NCBI RefSeq assembly: GCF_030272615.1
Contig: NC_081413.1
Coordinates: 332,484,302-332,548,301, forward strand
Origin: Cryptomeria japonica
Lineage: Eukaryota > Streptophyta > Pinopsida > Cupressales > Cupressaceae
DNA length: 64,000 nucleotides
Reading direction: 5' to 3'
Below the pieces are notes generated by a model, which saw nothing but the letters and a program-made list of their open reading frames with translations, was not told where the DNA came from and did no database searches. The translations under genes were made by a program, and so were the position numbers. Positions 1 to 12,102 of the stretch are shown piece by piece (the stretch's first letter is position 1; each line of letters starts with the position of its first letter).

Positions 1-1059
1 ATAAACCATAACAAAGCGACTAATTGCCTTCTAAAATATGCGAGTATAAGATTGCTCTCAGATTGTTATAAGCAATACCAGTGACTAGACTACACCAAGA
101 TGAAGGATTTAATCTATATGATATTAACTATATGGATGCAAGATGGATGAATAATTCAATCAAATAATCAATTCAAGCAATAATGGATGCAAGCAATGAT
201 GAGTGAGTAAAATAGATGCAAATAATCTAAAAAGCACAATAATCTTCAATGACTCCAGAGTGAAATTAGCGTGATAATAATATCCAAGCGTATTCTCAAA
301 AATCTCTTGGGTAAATTGGAATGAGAGCTAAAGACTGAATTTATAGAGAATCACAGAAGAGAAAAACTCAATTTAGGATTAACTGAAAACAATTGAGAAA
401 TCAAGTTAAGTTAACCTTGAGATAGATTCCAATTATAGTTTAATTGAAATGCATTCAAATTAGAAGTCCAAGTTGCATTGGAAATAATAATAAATTAATT
501 CCATGCATTTGTGATAAAAATAGATAATTCTTTTATTTATTCAAGAAAAGAGTCTTTTCAATGCAACTGAACTTCTTTTTCTGAAAAAGCTTTGAGTTCC
601 AATTTTAGAGAATAATTCAATAATTCAATTTAAATTGCTTTTTTGATTTCAAGTTCTAAATTTAGAAAAAGAAATAATATCTCAAGTTTGATTTCTCTCT
701 CAGTTCAATTCTTTTATTTTTTTAATTTCAATTCAACTCTTGTTTTGTAATTAATTCCTCTTTTGTAATAAATTAATTCCTTTTGCATGATTAAATGGCA
801 ATTTTATTAATTAATTAAATATGCAAGGATATTTAATAAATTAAAATAGGATAATTGATCAAAATGATATTCTTGGAAATGATTCAATTAATTAAATGAA
901 TATTTAATTAATATTGAGTAATTGATTTGCCATGCGATATTGGTTGATTAAAGAATTAATAATGTGCTCAAGATTGATTTAATGCCTTTGGTTAGGACTT
1001 TGGTGATGTTGTCGAGATTAGGGGCCCATGGTTTAGATGACTATTTTTAGGGTATTACA
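1..1059 (-). repeat. Element 1 LTR copy A (partial)
   Basis: This is a minus-strand LTR starting TGTAATACCC at 1059 and running off the left edge, with about 75 bases missing by comparison with copies B and C. A polypurine tract directly precedes it on the minus strand. A TATA-like TATAAATT lies at 338-345 on the minus strand. Confidence 0.9.
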
Positions 1060-2781
1060 TTTGCCCCTCTTTGAATTAATGTGCGAGCAACACGTTGGTT
1101 CAAAGAATGTGTGATGTCTAGGAGATGCCAGTTCTGAACTTGAATGATCACGAACTAGATGAAGAGCAAGGTGTTTATCTTGATTTGAAGCGACAAAGCT
1201 GAATGAAGTTTGATTAAAGCGATACCATTCCCGAAATTGATTGAACTGAGGAAGGATAGAAATAAAAGATACCAAACTTGAACTTGATTGATCAAGAAGC
1301 AGATCTTACTGATCTAGAACTTGATTGAACTTAGATGCAGTGAGTGATGATAAAAATCGATCTTGAACTTAAATGATCAAGATACGATGAAGATAAACTA
1401 TTCAACTTGATCAAGAAACGAATACTGAACACTTGCTTAGATTGAGTGTGATCAAAGATACTCTTTAAAATTTTGATTAAGTTTAAACGAATAATCAGTT
1501 TGATGTGAAGCGATGAAACTGATTAACGTTAAGAGATTGATTTAGATGAAAGACAAATATCAGCTTGATTTGAAGCGATGAAACTGACATGCCCCTAGCG
1601 ATTGATTCGATTCAGATAATCGAGAGATCTCAACTTGATGTGAAGGGATGAAGCTGAGATGCCCCTTAGCAATAAGAATTGATTTTCTTTAGTTAAGAAG
1701 ATTTTGCTCGACTTTTGATGAAGATTTGAAAAAAATTCTTGACTTGTGAGATGTGAGGTCATAAGGTCACGAGTATGCCCCCTCGGGAGTGAAATCGAAA
1801 GATAACGAGTGATTGATGATTATAGGCAATTGTTGACAATGATAAGTTATTTGAGCACAAATTGATTCTGAGGAATATTGAAAAAATTCGATGCCGATTG
1901 ATAAGAAATTGAGCATAGAGTTGATGTGTAGAATTGAAATTGATATTCAGCGTTGAAATTGAGCACAATTGGAAGAAAAATGAATATTTGATGAAAAGAG
2001 CGCTAAGTGGTCAAAATTGTGAAATTGACTAGCAAAATGATCTTGAATTTCGATTTCGATCCCGAAAATAGAATCAGAATGGGCAAATTAGCTAAGGGTA
2101 CAATTTGTATGTCCATCGGAGCAAGTTTAAAAAATTAGGTTTTTAGCTATATATGGGACGAAAGTGTCATTTTCAAATCATTTTAACCGTCCAAGTTTGA
2201 AAATTCAAAAAGCCTTATGCGAAGAAAATGGTGGTCCCTACTCGTCAACATCGATTCGAGCGCCAGAGACGTCATAATCGACCCCGAAACTATGAGCCAG
2301 TGGTAAGTGATCGATCTTAAGCCTCTTTATGTTTTCAATTTTGAATTTTTTTGCTCATTTTTCAAGTTTTTCGCATGTGTGGGATCGGGTTTCACGTTTT
2401 ATCGTGCGAGACAGGATTCTGTCTCGTACGAGTAGCAGGTAAATTTTCTTTTGTCGTTTAGGGTTATTAGAATTGTCATTCAGGATGCACCCTTGTAACG
2501 TACGACAGGTCTGTAAAAAGACCATTTTGTCGTGCAGAGTCCAATAATTTGTCATTTGGGGTTGTTTTGTCGTGCGAAGGCTATTCCTGACTCGTACGAG
2601 ATTCTGTCTCTCTGTGTTTTGTCGTTCAAGAGACAGTGAGCATTTTTGAAGGTCTAAACACGAAATTTTGATTTTGCATTTGACTTAGTTGGATTTGCGT
2701 GATGTTGTACTTCTCTTGTAGGCTCATTTGGAATTTTTTTTGATGCTTCGTTGTTGGATTTTTGCAGGTTCGATTACCTCC
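1060..2781 (-). repeat. Element 1 3' region X, copy A
   Basis: This is the non-coding element 3' region between two LTR copies. It ends (minus strand) in a polypurine tract at 1060-1075 directly before the LTR. It holds several further GGGGCA-type words near 1590, 1656 and 1775, and a cluster of TCGTACGAG/TTTTGTCGT-like words at about 2395-2640. No ORF with support was seen. Confidence 0.88.
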
Positions 2782-3915
2782 TAGTCTGTAAGCTGCAAGC
2801 ACAACACTTCAATTAAGTCATTATTTGTTTGATTAATAATCAATAATCAATAAGTAATAAACCATAACAAAGCGACTAATTGCCTTCTAAAATATGCGAG
2901 TATAAGATTGCTCTCAGATTGTTATAAGCAATACCAGTGACTAGACTACACCAAGATGAAGGATTTAATCTATATGATATTAACTATATGGATGCAAGAT
3001 GGATGAATAATTCAATCAAATAATCAATTCAAGCAATAATGGATGCAAGCAATGATGAGTGAGTAAAATAGATGCAAATAATCTAAAAAGCACAATAATC
3101 TTCAATGACTCCAGAGTGAAATTAGCGTGATAATAATATCCAAGCGTATTCTCAAAAATCTCTTGGGTAAATTGGAATGAGAGCTAAAGACTGAATTTAT
3201 AGAGAATCACAGAAGAGAAAAACTCAATTTAGGATTAACTGAAAACAATTGAGAAATCAAGTTAAGTTAACCTTGAGATAGATTCCAATTATAGTTTAAT
3301 TGAAATGCATTCAAATTAGAAGTCCAAGTTGCATTGGAAATAATAATAAATTAATTCCATGCATTTGTGATAAAAATAGATAATTCTTTTATTTATTCAA
3401 GAAAAGAGTCTTTTCAATGCAACTGAACTTCTTTTTCTGAAAAAGCTTTGAGTTCCAATTTTAGAGAATAATTCAATAATTCAATTTAAATTGCTTTTTT
3501 GATTTCAAGTTCTAAATTTAGAAAAAGAAATAATATCTCAAGTTTGATTTCTCTCTCAGTTCAATTCTTTTATTTTTTTAATTTCAATTCAACTCTTGTT
3601 TTGTAATTAATTCCTCTTTTGTAATAAATTAATTCCTTTTGCATGATTAAATGGCAATTTTATTAATTAATTAAATATGCAAGGATATTTAATAAATTAA
3701 AATAGGATAATTGATCAAAATGATATTCTTGGAAATGATTCAATTAATTAAATGAATATTTAATTAATATTGAGTAATTGATTTGCCATGCGATATTGGT
3801 TGATTAAAGAATTAATAATGTGCTCAAGATTGATTTAATGCCTTTGGTTAGGACTTTGGTGATGTTGTCGAGATTAGGGGCCCATGGTTTAGATGACTAT
3901 TTTTAGGGTATTACA
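2782..3915 (-). repeat. Element 1 LTR copy B (complete)
   Basis: This is a complete 1134-bp LTR: minus strand TGTAATACCC at 3915, ending ...GACTA at 2782. The right-hand 5' LTR ends ...GACCA instead. TATA-like sequence lies at 3194-3201 (minus). Confidence 0.9.
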
Positions 3916-5637
3916 TTTGCCCCTCTTTGAATTAATGTGCGAGCAACACGTTGGTTCAAAGAATGTGTGATGTCTAGGAGATGCCAGTTCTGAACTTGAA
4001 TGATCACGAACTAGATGAAGAGCAAGGTGTTTATCTTGATTTGAAGCGACAAAGCTGAATGAAGTTTGATTAAAGCGATACCATTCCCGAAATTGATTGA
4101 ACTGAGGAAGGATAGAAATAAAAGATACCAAACTTGAACTTGATTGATCAAGAAGCAGATCTTACTGATCTAGAACTTGATTGAACTTAGATGCAGTGAG
4201 TGATGATAAAAATCGATCTTGAACTTAAATGATCAAGATACGATGAAGATAAACTATTCAACTTGATCAAGAAACGAATACTGAACACTTGCTTAGATTG
4301 AGTGTGATCAAAGATACTCTTTAAAATTTTGATTAAGTTTAAACGAATAATCAGTTTGATGTGAAGCGATGAAACTGATTAACGTTAAGAGATTGATTTA
4401 GATGAAAGACAAATATCAGCTTGATTTGAAGCGATGAAACTGACATGCCCCTAGCGATTGATTCGATTCAGATAATCGAGAGATCTCAACTTGATGTGAA
4501 GGGATGAAGCTGAGATGCCCCTTAGCAATAAGAATTGATTTTCTTTAGTTAAGAAGATTTTGCTCGACTTTTGATGAAGATTTGAAAAAAATTCTTGACT
4601 TGTGAGATGTGAGGTCATAAGGTCACGAGTATGCCCCCTCGGGAGTGAAATCGAAAGATAACGAGTGATTGATGATTATAGGCAATTGTTGACAATGATA
4701 AGTTATTTGAGCACAAATTGATTCTGAGGAATATTGAAAAAATTCGATGCCGATTGATAAGAAATTGAGCATAGAGTTGATGTGTAGAATTGAAATTGAT
4801 ATTCAGCGTTGAAATTGAGCACAATTGGAAGAAAAATGAATATTTGATGAAAAGAGCGCTAAGTGGTCAAAATTGTGAAATTGACTAGCAAAATGATCTT
4901 GAATTTCGATTTCGATCCCGAAAATAGAATCAGAATGGGCAAATTAGCTAAGGGTACAATTTGTATGTCCATCGGAGCAAGTTTAAAAAATTAGGTTTTT
5001 AGCTATATATGGGACGAAAGTGTCATTTTCAAATCATTTTAACCGTCCAAGTTTGAAAATTCAAAAAGCCTTATGCGAAGAAAATGGTGGTCCCTACTCG
5101 TCAACATCGATTCGAGCGCCAGAGACGTCATAATCGACCCCGAAACTATGAGCCAGTGGTAAGTGATCGATCTTAAGCCTCTTTATGTTTTCAATTTTGA
5201 ATTTTTTTGCTCATTTTTCAAGTTTTTCGCATGTGTGGGATCGGGTTTCACGTTTTATCGTGCGAGACAGGATTCTGTCTCGTACGAGTAGCAGGTAAAT
5301 TTTCTTTTGTCGTTTAGGGTTATTAGAATTGTCATTCAGGATGCACCCTTGTAACGTACGACAGGTCTGTAAAAAGACCATTTTGTCGTGCAGAGTCCAA
5401 TAATTTGTCATTTGGGGTTGTTTTGTCGTGCGAAGGCTATTCCTGACTCGTACGAGATTCTGTCTCTCTGTGTTTTGTCGTTCAAGAGACAGTGAGCATT
5501 TTTGAAGGTCTAAACACGAAATTTTGATTTTGCATTTGACTTAGTTGGATTTGCGTGATGTTGTACTTCTCTTGTAGGCTCATTTGGAATTTTTTTTGAT
5601 GCTTCGTTGTTGGATTTTTGCAGGTTCGATTACCTCC
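3916..5637 (-). repeat. Element 1 3' region X, copy B
   Basis: This looks identical to copy A. Its polypurine tract is at 3916-3931. On the minus strand it begins directly at the end of LTR C with GGAGGTAAT, with none of the leader that follows the true 5' LTR at 22108. Confidence 0.88.
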
Positions 5638-6771
5638 TAGTCTGTAAGCTGCAAGCACAACACTTCAATTAAGTCATTATTTGTTTGATTAATAATCAAT
5701 AATCAATAAGTAATAAACCATAACAAAGCGACTAATTGCCTTCTAAAATATGCGAGTATAAGATTGCTCTCAGATTGTTATAAGCAATACCAGTGACTAG
5801 ACTACACCAAGATGAAGGATTTAATCTATATGATATTAACTATATGGATGCAAGATGGATGAATAATTCAATCAAATAATCAATTCAAGCAATAATGGAT
5901 GCAAGCAATGATGAGTGAGTAAAATAGATGCAAATAATCTAAAAAGCACAATAATCTTCAATGACTCCAGAGTGAAATTAGCGTGATAATAATATCCAAG
6001 CGTATTCTCAAAAATCTCTTGGGTAAATTGGAATGAGAGCTAAAGACTGAATTTATAGAGAATCACAGAAGAGAAAAACTCAATTTAGGATTAACTGAAA
6101 ACAATTGAGAAATCAAGTTAAGTTAACCTTGAGATAGATTCCAATTATAGTTTAATTGAAATGCATTCAAATTAGAAGTCCAAGTTGCATTGGAAATAAT
6201 AATAAATTAATTCCATGCATTTGTGATAAAAATAGATAATTCTTTTATTTATTCAAGAAAAGAGTCTTTTCAATGCAACTGAACTTCTTTTTCTGAAAAA
6301 GCTTTGAGTTCCAATTTTAGAGAATAATTCAATAATTCAATTTAAATTGCTTTTTTGATTTCAAGTTCTAAATTTAGAAAAAGAAATAATATCTCAAGTT
6401 TGATTTCTCTCTCAGTTCAATTCTTTTATTTTTTTAATTTCAATTCAACTCTTGTTTTGTAATTAATTCCTCTTTTGTAATAAATTAATTCCTTTTGCAT
6501 GATTAAATGGCAATTTTATTAATTAATTAAATATGCAAGGATATTTAATAAATTAAAATAGGATAATTGATCAAAATGATATTCTTGGAAATGATTCAAT
6601 TAATTAAATGAATATTTAATTAATATTGAGTAATTGATTTGCCATGCGATATTGGTTGATTAAAGAATTAATAATGTGCTCAAGATTGATTTAATGCCTT
6701 TGGTTAGGACTTTGGTGATGTTGTCGAGATTAGGGGCCCATGGTTTAGATGACTATTTTTAGGGTATTACA
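5638..6771 (-). repeat. Element 1 LTR copy C (complete)
   Basis: This is the third LTR, identical in length to copy B. It is the LTR nearest the element body and therefore stands in the position of the element's own 3' LTR. Start TGTAATACCC is at 6771 on the minus strand. Confidence 0.9.
6050..6057 (-). promoter_or_regulatory. TATA-like box in LTR C
   Basis: The minus strand reads TATAAATT inside the LTR. The same octamer is at the matching place in the other copies (338-345, 3194-3201, 22521-22528). LTRs carry the Pol II promoter; the TATA role is inferred from motif and place only. Confidence 0.5.
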
Positions 6772-6787
6772 TTTGCCCCTCTTTGAA
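6772..6787 (-). other. Polypurine tract before LTR C
   Basis: The minus strand reads TTCAAAGAGGGGCAAA and is followed directly by the LTR start TGTAATACCC. This is the usual primer site for plus-strand DNA synthesis. Identical tracts are at 1060 and 3916, and a close relative precedes the element 2 LTR at 27091. Confidence 0.85.
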
Positions 6788-8493
6788 TTAATGTGCGAGC
6801 AACACGTTGGTTCAAAGAATGTGTGATGTCTAGGAGATGCCAGTTCTGAACTTGAATGATCACGAACTAGATGAAGAGCAAGGTGTTTATCTTGATTTGA
6901 AGCGACAAAGCTGAATGAAGTTTGATTAAAGCGATACCATTCCCGAAATTGATTGAACTGAGGAAGGATAGAAATAAAAGATACCAAACTTGAACTTGAT
7001 TGATCAAGAAGCAGATCTTACTGATCTAGAACTTGATTGAACTTAGATGCAGTGAGTGATGATAAAAATCGATCTTGAACTTAAATGATCAAGATACGAT
7101 GAAGATAAACTATTCAACTTGATCAAGAAACGAATACTGAACACTTGCTTAGATTGAGTGTGATCAAAGATACTCTTTAAAATTTTGATTAAGTTTAAAC
7201 GAATAATCAGTTTGATGTGAAGCGATGAAACTGATTAACGTTAAGAGATTGATTTAGATGAAAGACAAATATCAGCTTGATTTGAAGCGATGAAACTGAC
7301 ATGCCCCTAGCGATTGATTCGATTCAGATAATCGAGAGATCTCAACTTGATGTGAAGGGATGAAGCTGAGATGCCCCTTAGCAATAAGAATTGATTTTCT
7401 TTAGTTAAGAAGATTTTGCTCGACTTTTGATGAAGATTTGAAAAAAATTCTTGACTTGTGAGATGTGAGGTCATAAGGTCACGAGTATGCCCCCTCGGGA
7501 GTGAAATCGAAAGATAACGAGTGATTGATGATTATAGGCAATTGTTGACAATGATAAGTTATTTGAGCACAAATTGATTCTGAGGAATATTTGAAAAATT
7601 CAGCATTGATTGATGAGAAATTGAGCATAGAGTTGATGTGTAGAATTGAAATGGGTATTCAGCGTTGAAATTGAGTACAATTGGAAGAAAAATGAACATT
7701 TGATGAAAATAGCGCTAAGTGGTCGAAATTGTGAAATTGACTAGAAAAATGATCTTGAATTTTGATTTCGATCCCGAAAATGGAATCAGAGCAGTCAAAT
7801 TAGCTAAGGGTACAATTTTCATGTCCATCGGAGCAAGTTGAAAAATTAGGTTTTTAGCTATATATGGAACGAAAGTGTCATTTTCAAATCATTTTAACCG
7901 TCCAAGTTTGAAAATTCAAAAAGCCTTATGCGAAGAAAATGGTGGTCCCTACTTGTCAGCATTGTTTCGAGCGCTAGAGACGTCATAATCAACCCTGAAA
8001 CTATGAGACAACGGTAAGTGTTCGATCTTAAGCCTCTTTATGTTTTCAATTTTGAATTTTTTTGCTCATTTGTCAAGTTTTTTGCATGTTTGGGGTCGGG
8101 TTTCATATTTTATCGTGTAAGACATGATTCTGTCTCGTACGAGTAATTGGTAAAATTTCTTTTGTTGTTTAGGGTTATTAGAATTGTCGTTCGAGATGCA
8201 CCCTCTTATCGTACAACTGGTCTGTAAAAAGACCATTTTGTCGTGCGAGAGCCAATAGTTTGTTGTTTGGGGTTGTTTTGTCGTGTGATAGCTATTCTTG
8301 ACTCGTACGAGATTCTGTCTCTTTGTGTTTTGTCGTTCGGGAGACAATGAGCATTTTTGAAGGTCTAAACGTGAAATTTTGATTTTGCATTTGACTTAGT
8401 TGGATTTGCTTGATGTTTTACTTCCCTTGTAGGCTAATTTGGAATGTTTTTGAATGCTTCATTGTTGGGTTTTTGTAGGTTCCATTACCTCCT
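6772..8493 (-). repeat. Element 1 3' region X, copy C (chimeric)
   Basis: From 6772 to about 7590 this copy is identical to copies A and B. From about 7591 to 8493 it differs at many sites. On its right it joins the plant-mobile-domain-like pseudogene through AGCATA-GGAGGTAAT (minus strand), whereas copies A and B begin at the same GGAGGTAAT but follow an LTR end. Confidence 0.85.
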
Positions 8494-8523
8494 ATGCTAT
8501 TTAGATGCGTTTATCCTCCTACT

Positions 8524-10310
8524 ATGGCATTAGTTTGACATTCATATGAGGTTGAGCAGGCTCATATTGACGTATGTGGTTTGACTCATCTTCTTGGTTT
8601 GCTAGATATCTGTGTGAATCACGGAATGCTCACGGCATTGGTAGAACGTTTCCATTCAAAGCATAACACGTTTCATCTGCCAGTGGGGGAGTTGACTATC
8701 ACTCCCGAAGATGTATATAGGATCCTCCATATTCCTTTTGCTAGGGATAAGGTGGATTATGATTCAGGGCACCTTCCAGGATTACAGGCAGTGAGGCATG
8801 TCTTTAGTGATCTTGACATTTTGACTCGTTCCATCAGTTGGGACATATTGATGAGCAAGTACAGCGAGGAGTTTCCTCTGGCATGTGTTCTAGCAGGGTT
8901 TATAGGCTATTTTCTGATGCCAGACAGAGGGCAGCAGGGTTTCCAGTGCGGATGGGGTCAGATGCTAGAGAGATTGATAGAGACCCCTCAGAGACTTGGC
9001 TGGGGTTCGTGTTTATTGGCCCACATGTATCAAGAGATGCATGAGATCATGTATAGAGATGGGTGGAGCATGGCCCCTGGTGTATATGTGTGGGCTTGGG
9101 AGCACCTTCCCATTTGTCAGCCCATAGTAGATGACAGTAGAGAGCTCGGGCGGCCGATTATATACAGGTATGCCAAATACATTATGCAGTCCCATCTGGG
9201 CAAGACAAATTTTTGGAGATGACAACTAGATGACCTGATAGCTGTTGTATGGAGAGTGTACAGAGGTTTGGAACCTTGGGATGTCTGGCGGCTAGTCCAT
9301 AGGGACCTTTTTGTCACATGTCCTCTTATTGGGAGATCGCAGACCATTGTGGAGCGGTTCGTTCTATCATGGGTGATGAGGTATTATGGCCGACCTTAGG
9401 GGATCTCACAGGAGTTTACAACGTATGTGCATTACATAGATGAGGAGAGACAGGGATGGTCTCCATGGTTGTCCTATGCTTTGGCGATGTAGGAGTTGAC
9501 TGGTTTACGTCACCTGAGGTGGGATTATATGGATGATGTGGCGGATGCGGGGCTATTGCCCCAGTATAGAGATTGGTTTCAGCAGCATCCATTCCCTCGA
9601 TTCACAGATCCAGTAGAGTAGGCTCCTCATATTGAGGATGTTGAGGATGATGCCCCCGCACTGGCATAGGGACAGGGACAGGGACAGGGCCACAAGCAGG
9701 GACAGGCACAGAGAGATGAGGCTCCACGGCAGAGTGGTGGTGATCCTGGTGCTAGTATCAGCAGGGTTCCAGCTAATGTTGGACAACAGAGGGGTGAGGG
9801 CAGATTCCTAGGGCATGTAGGAGTGAGATTGGGTGGGACTGAGGAGGAGTGAGCAGTTCCGAGACAGGTCCAACAATGGCGGGATGAGCAGGGTGGAGCT
9901 ACAAGTGGAGATGGAGGTGGAGAGCCAGCACGATAACAGGGGATAGACACAGGACGATCGATGAGAGCACGTCTTGCAGAGCTGCAGTCACAGTTGACAA
10001 TGGCTCAGACTCAGTTGGCGGAGTGAGACCGACAATTGCTGAGGTGAGGGCCGAGCGTGATCGCCAGATCGCATCATTGAGGGTAGAGTCGAGAGCAGAG
10101 ATAGAGGCTTTACGAAAGGAGGTCCTTCTCCAGAGTAGTAGGGCAGCCTACTATGTGGCAGCATATAGTGTCGCAGTTCCTGTTGCAACACAGGTGATAC
10201 CCTACTCGCAGTATATGGCACGATCAGAGGGAGCTCGGGGAACTCATCAGGATCCCGAGCATCAGGCTCCTCCTCCTCCACCAGGCGATGAGGGAGAGGC
10301 TGCTAGCTAG
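8524..10310 (+). pseudogene. Plant-mobile-domain-like ORF antisense to the element, decayed
   Basis: The clearest open stretch is 8581-9222 (213 codons, beginning with TTG, not ATG). The frame extends back to ATG at 8524 across a TGA. The part VERFHSKHNTFHLPVGELTI, then TPEDVYRILHIPF, resembles the plant mobile domain family (PF10536-like) found in host genes and in transposons. After the TGA at 9220 the same frame still reads Trp-rich domain sequence, then a Gln/Pro-rich tail, through stops near 9397, 9490, 9619, 9667, 9850 and 9934. A frameshift near 10020 leads into 10023-10310, which encodes a charged heptad-like segment and a Pro-rich end. It lies opposite to gag-pol, as some extra ORFs of Tat elements do. 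Its function in the element is unknown. Confidence 0.7.
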
Positions 10311-12102
10311 ATTATTTCTTTTTGAAGCTCAGATATTTTTTGTAGACACACCCATTTTTTGTAGCCTATACGATTCTTGCTTCGATGGGCGTTTGTATAT
10401 GTCATTCGACATCATTTTCTACCTTTAGACTTGACATGATATATATACGAGATCCGATTTGACTTCATCGTACTTGTGTTGATTCGTTTATTCTATATGT
10501 ATGCATATCTTTTCAATATGAATGTATGTAATGTAAATGATTACGGATGTCTATTTTTGGTTCTTTTCATATGCAAATAAATGAATGTGTAATGAGTAAT
10601 ATGAGTAATGCAATGTTTTCATTTTTCTATGCAATAAGATGAATGCAGATGAGTGAATAATGAAATGTATGAAGCTATATTAAATGTTATGTATGCAGCT
10701 AACATCTTAAAACACAAGTACTCGATCGAAGAAATGATGATAAATAGACCACTTAGCATAAGAAATGGTGATGCTTTCAGCTCTCATTCAGAAGATAAAG
10801 AGATTATTATCATACCAAAATCACTTTAAATTCACAAAAATGCAAAATGATATGCAAAATGCATCCTAAACCTAGTCACTAGATTTAAAATACTCAAGAT
10901 TCATCACTGAGCATAACAAAATACAACAGGCAGGTTAGAGTTCCTTTCTTTTTCAATGTGCAATATTAATTATCTTGTCCGCAATGACCCTTTTTTCATT
11001 CATATCCTTGGATAGATTTTGCAGGGACCCAAATTGCATCATAAAGAAATTCCCTCAAAACAGACAAAGAAATGATATGGACCTCCCTGTAGCATACAAA
11101 TAAGTGGAGTCGAGGTTTGTGAGGCGATTTCACCTTGTTGTGAAGGCTCTTATCACAGACACCCAGCTAATTTATATGTTTCCAGATCATTGGGATCATT
11201 CCTACAAGAATAAAACAAAGAAAGTATTATGCCCCCAATCCTTGCTCCTCTTAGTCACAATAGACTTCCTCGAGTCACTCAGAGGGATAATAATCGAAAA
11301 CCAATATAAAAGACAACATACAAAGAAAATTTTCATTCATAGCTCAAACTTTTTAGTGATTGTTTTCCATTATGTTGTTTTGCTTGTTTACTTAGTGGTA
11401 AAAACTCTTTGGTAGTTAGGAGACAGGTGACTGACTCAGAGTGGACGACAAGGTTTCAATGATGGAAAGATGACTTGGTGGACACTGCTTAGGATATGTA
11501 ATGTGCTTTGTCAATTAACCTAAGACTAGGACATTGATCATTTTTAAGTCATGAGGGTTCCAACAAACCAGGATGTCATGAAAGTGACTGAAAAATATGT
11601 ACAAGCAAAAGCAAAAGATGCATGAAAGCAGGAAATGCCAACGTTGCATTGATAGATGGAGCGCTTGAGTACAAGAGGCGCCTGTTTGCTAGGTTTTCAC
11701 CTGCTTGGCAGAGATTCATTTGTTTTTACCAAGGTGCCTGTTTACCAGGTTTTCACTAGGGCATTTTCTTTCTTTTTTATTTTTTTTTTCTTTTGATGAT
11801 TTTTTTTTTGTTGTATTTTATGATTTTTCTGATTTTTTGATTTTTTTCAGGACTTTTTCTAGCTGTATAAGTTGGTGGCACAGAGAATGCTAAGCGAAGA
11901 ATTTCTTCAAGTGGATGGTGTTAATAAGTTCACGGAGCTGTTCTCCTTTCAAGTTTGAGAGTTGATAGGTACTAGAGTCGAATACTGTAGTAACAATGTA
12001 GGGACCCAACCAATTGGGTTCAAACTTCCCTTTATTGTCATGAAACTGTTAATTTTTTGGATTTTCTCTCAGAACTAGGTAACCAACCTGAAATTCTCTT
12101 TG
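10311..12102. other. Element 1 region between integrase and antisense ORF
   Basis: This is AT-rich non-coding sequence. Seen in it: a T-rich run at about 11770-11850 and a short direct repeat of a GCCTGTTTRCYAGGTTTTCAC-like word at about 11679 and 11732. The open frames at 11104 and 11705 have no recognisable product. Confidence 0.5.

Larger units (their letters stand above)
1..8493 (-). repeat. Tandem array of (LTR + 3' region) units, period 2856 bp
   Basis: The first base of the window recurs at 2857 and 5713, and the copies look identical base for base down to about 7590. Each unit is a 1134-bp LTR plus a 1722-bp element 3' region, here called X. The first LTR is cut by the window edge. 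From about 7591 to 8493 the third X differs from the other two at many scattered sites. Short ORF-like frames inside the unit repeat identically in each copy and are not genes. Confidence 0.95.

Noticed and set aside
1033-1275. An 80-codon minus-strand frame repeated at 3889 and 6745, and similar small frames at 1759 and 2355
   Set aside because: They repeat only because the whole 2856-bp unit repeats. They have no domain, and the one in the variable part is lost in the third copy.
1-8493. The array as a centromeric or other satellite
   Set aside because: Each unit contains a complete LTR with TG start, polypurine tract and TATA-like site and joins the body of the element, so it is retrotransposon-derived.
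9553-9950. Pro/Cys-rich minus-strand frames opposite the plant-mobile-domain-like ORF
   Set aside because: They are shadows of the Gln/Pro-rich tail of the plus-strand ORF.
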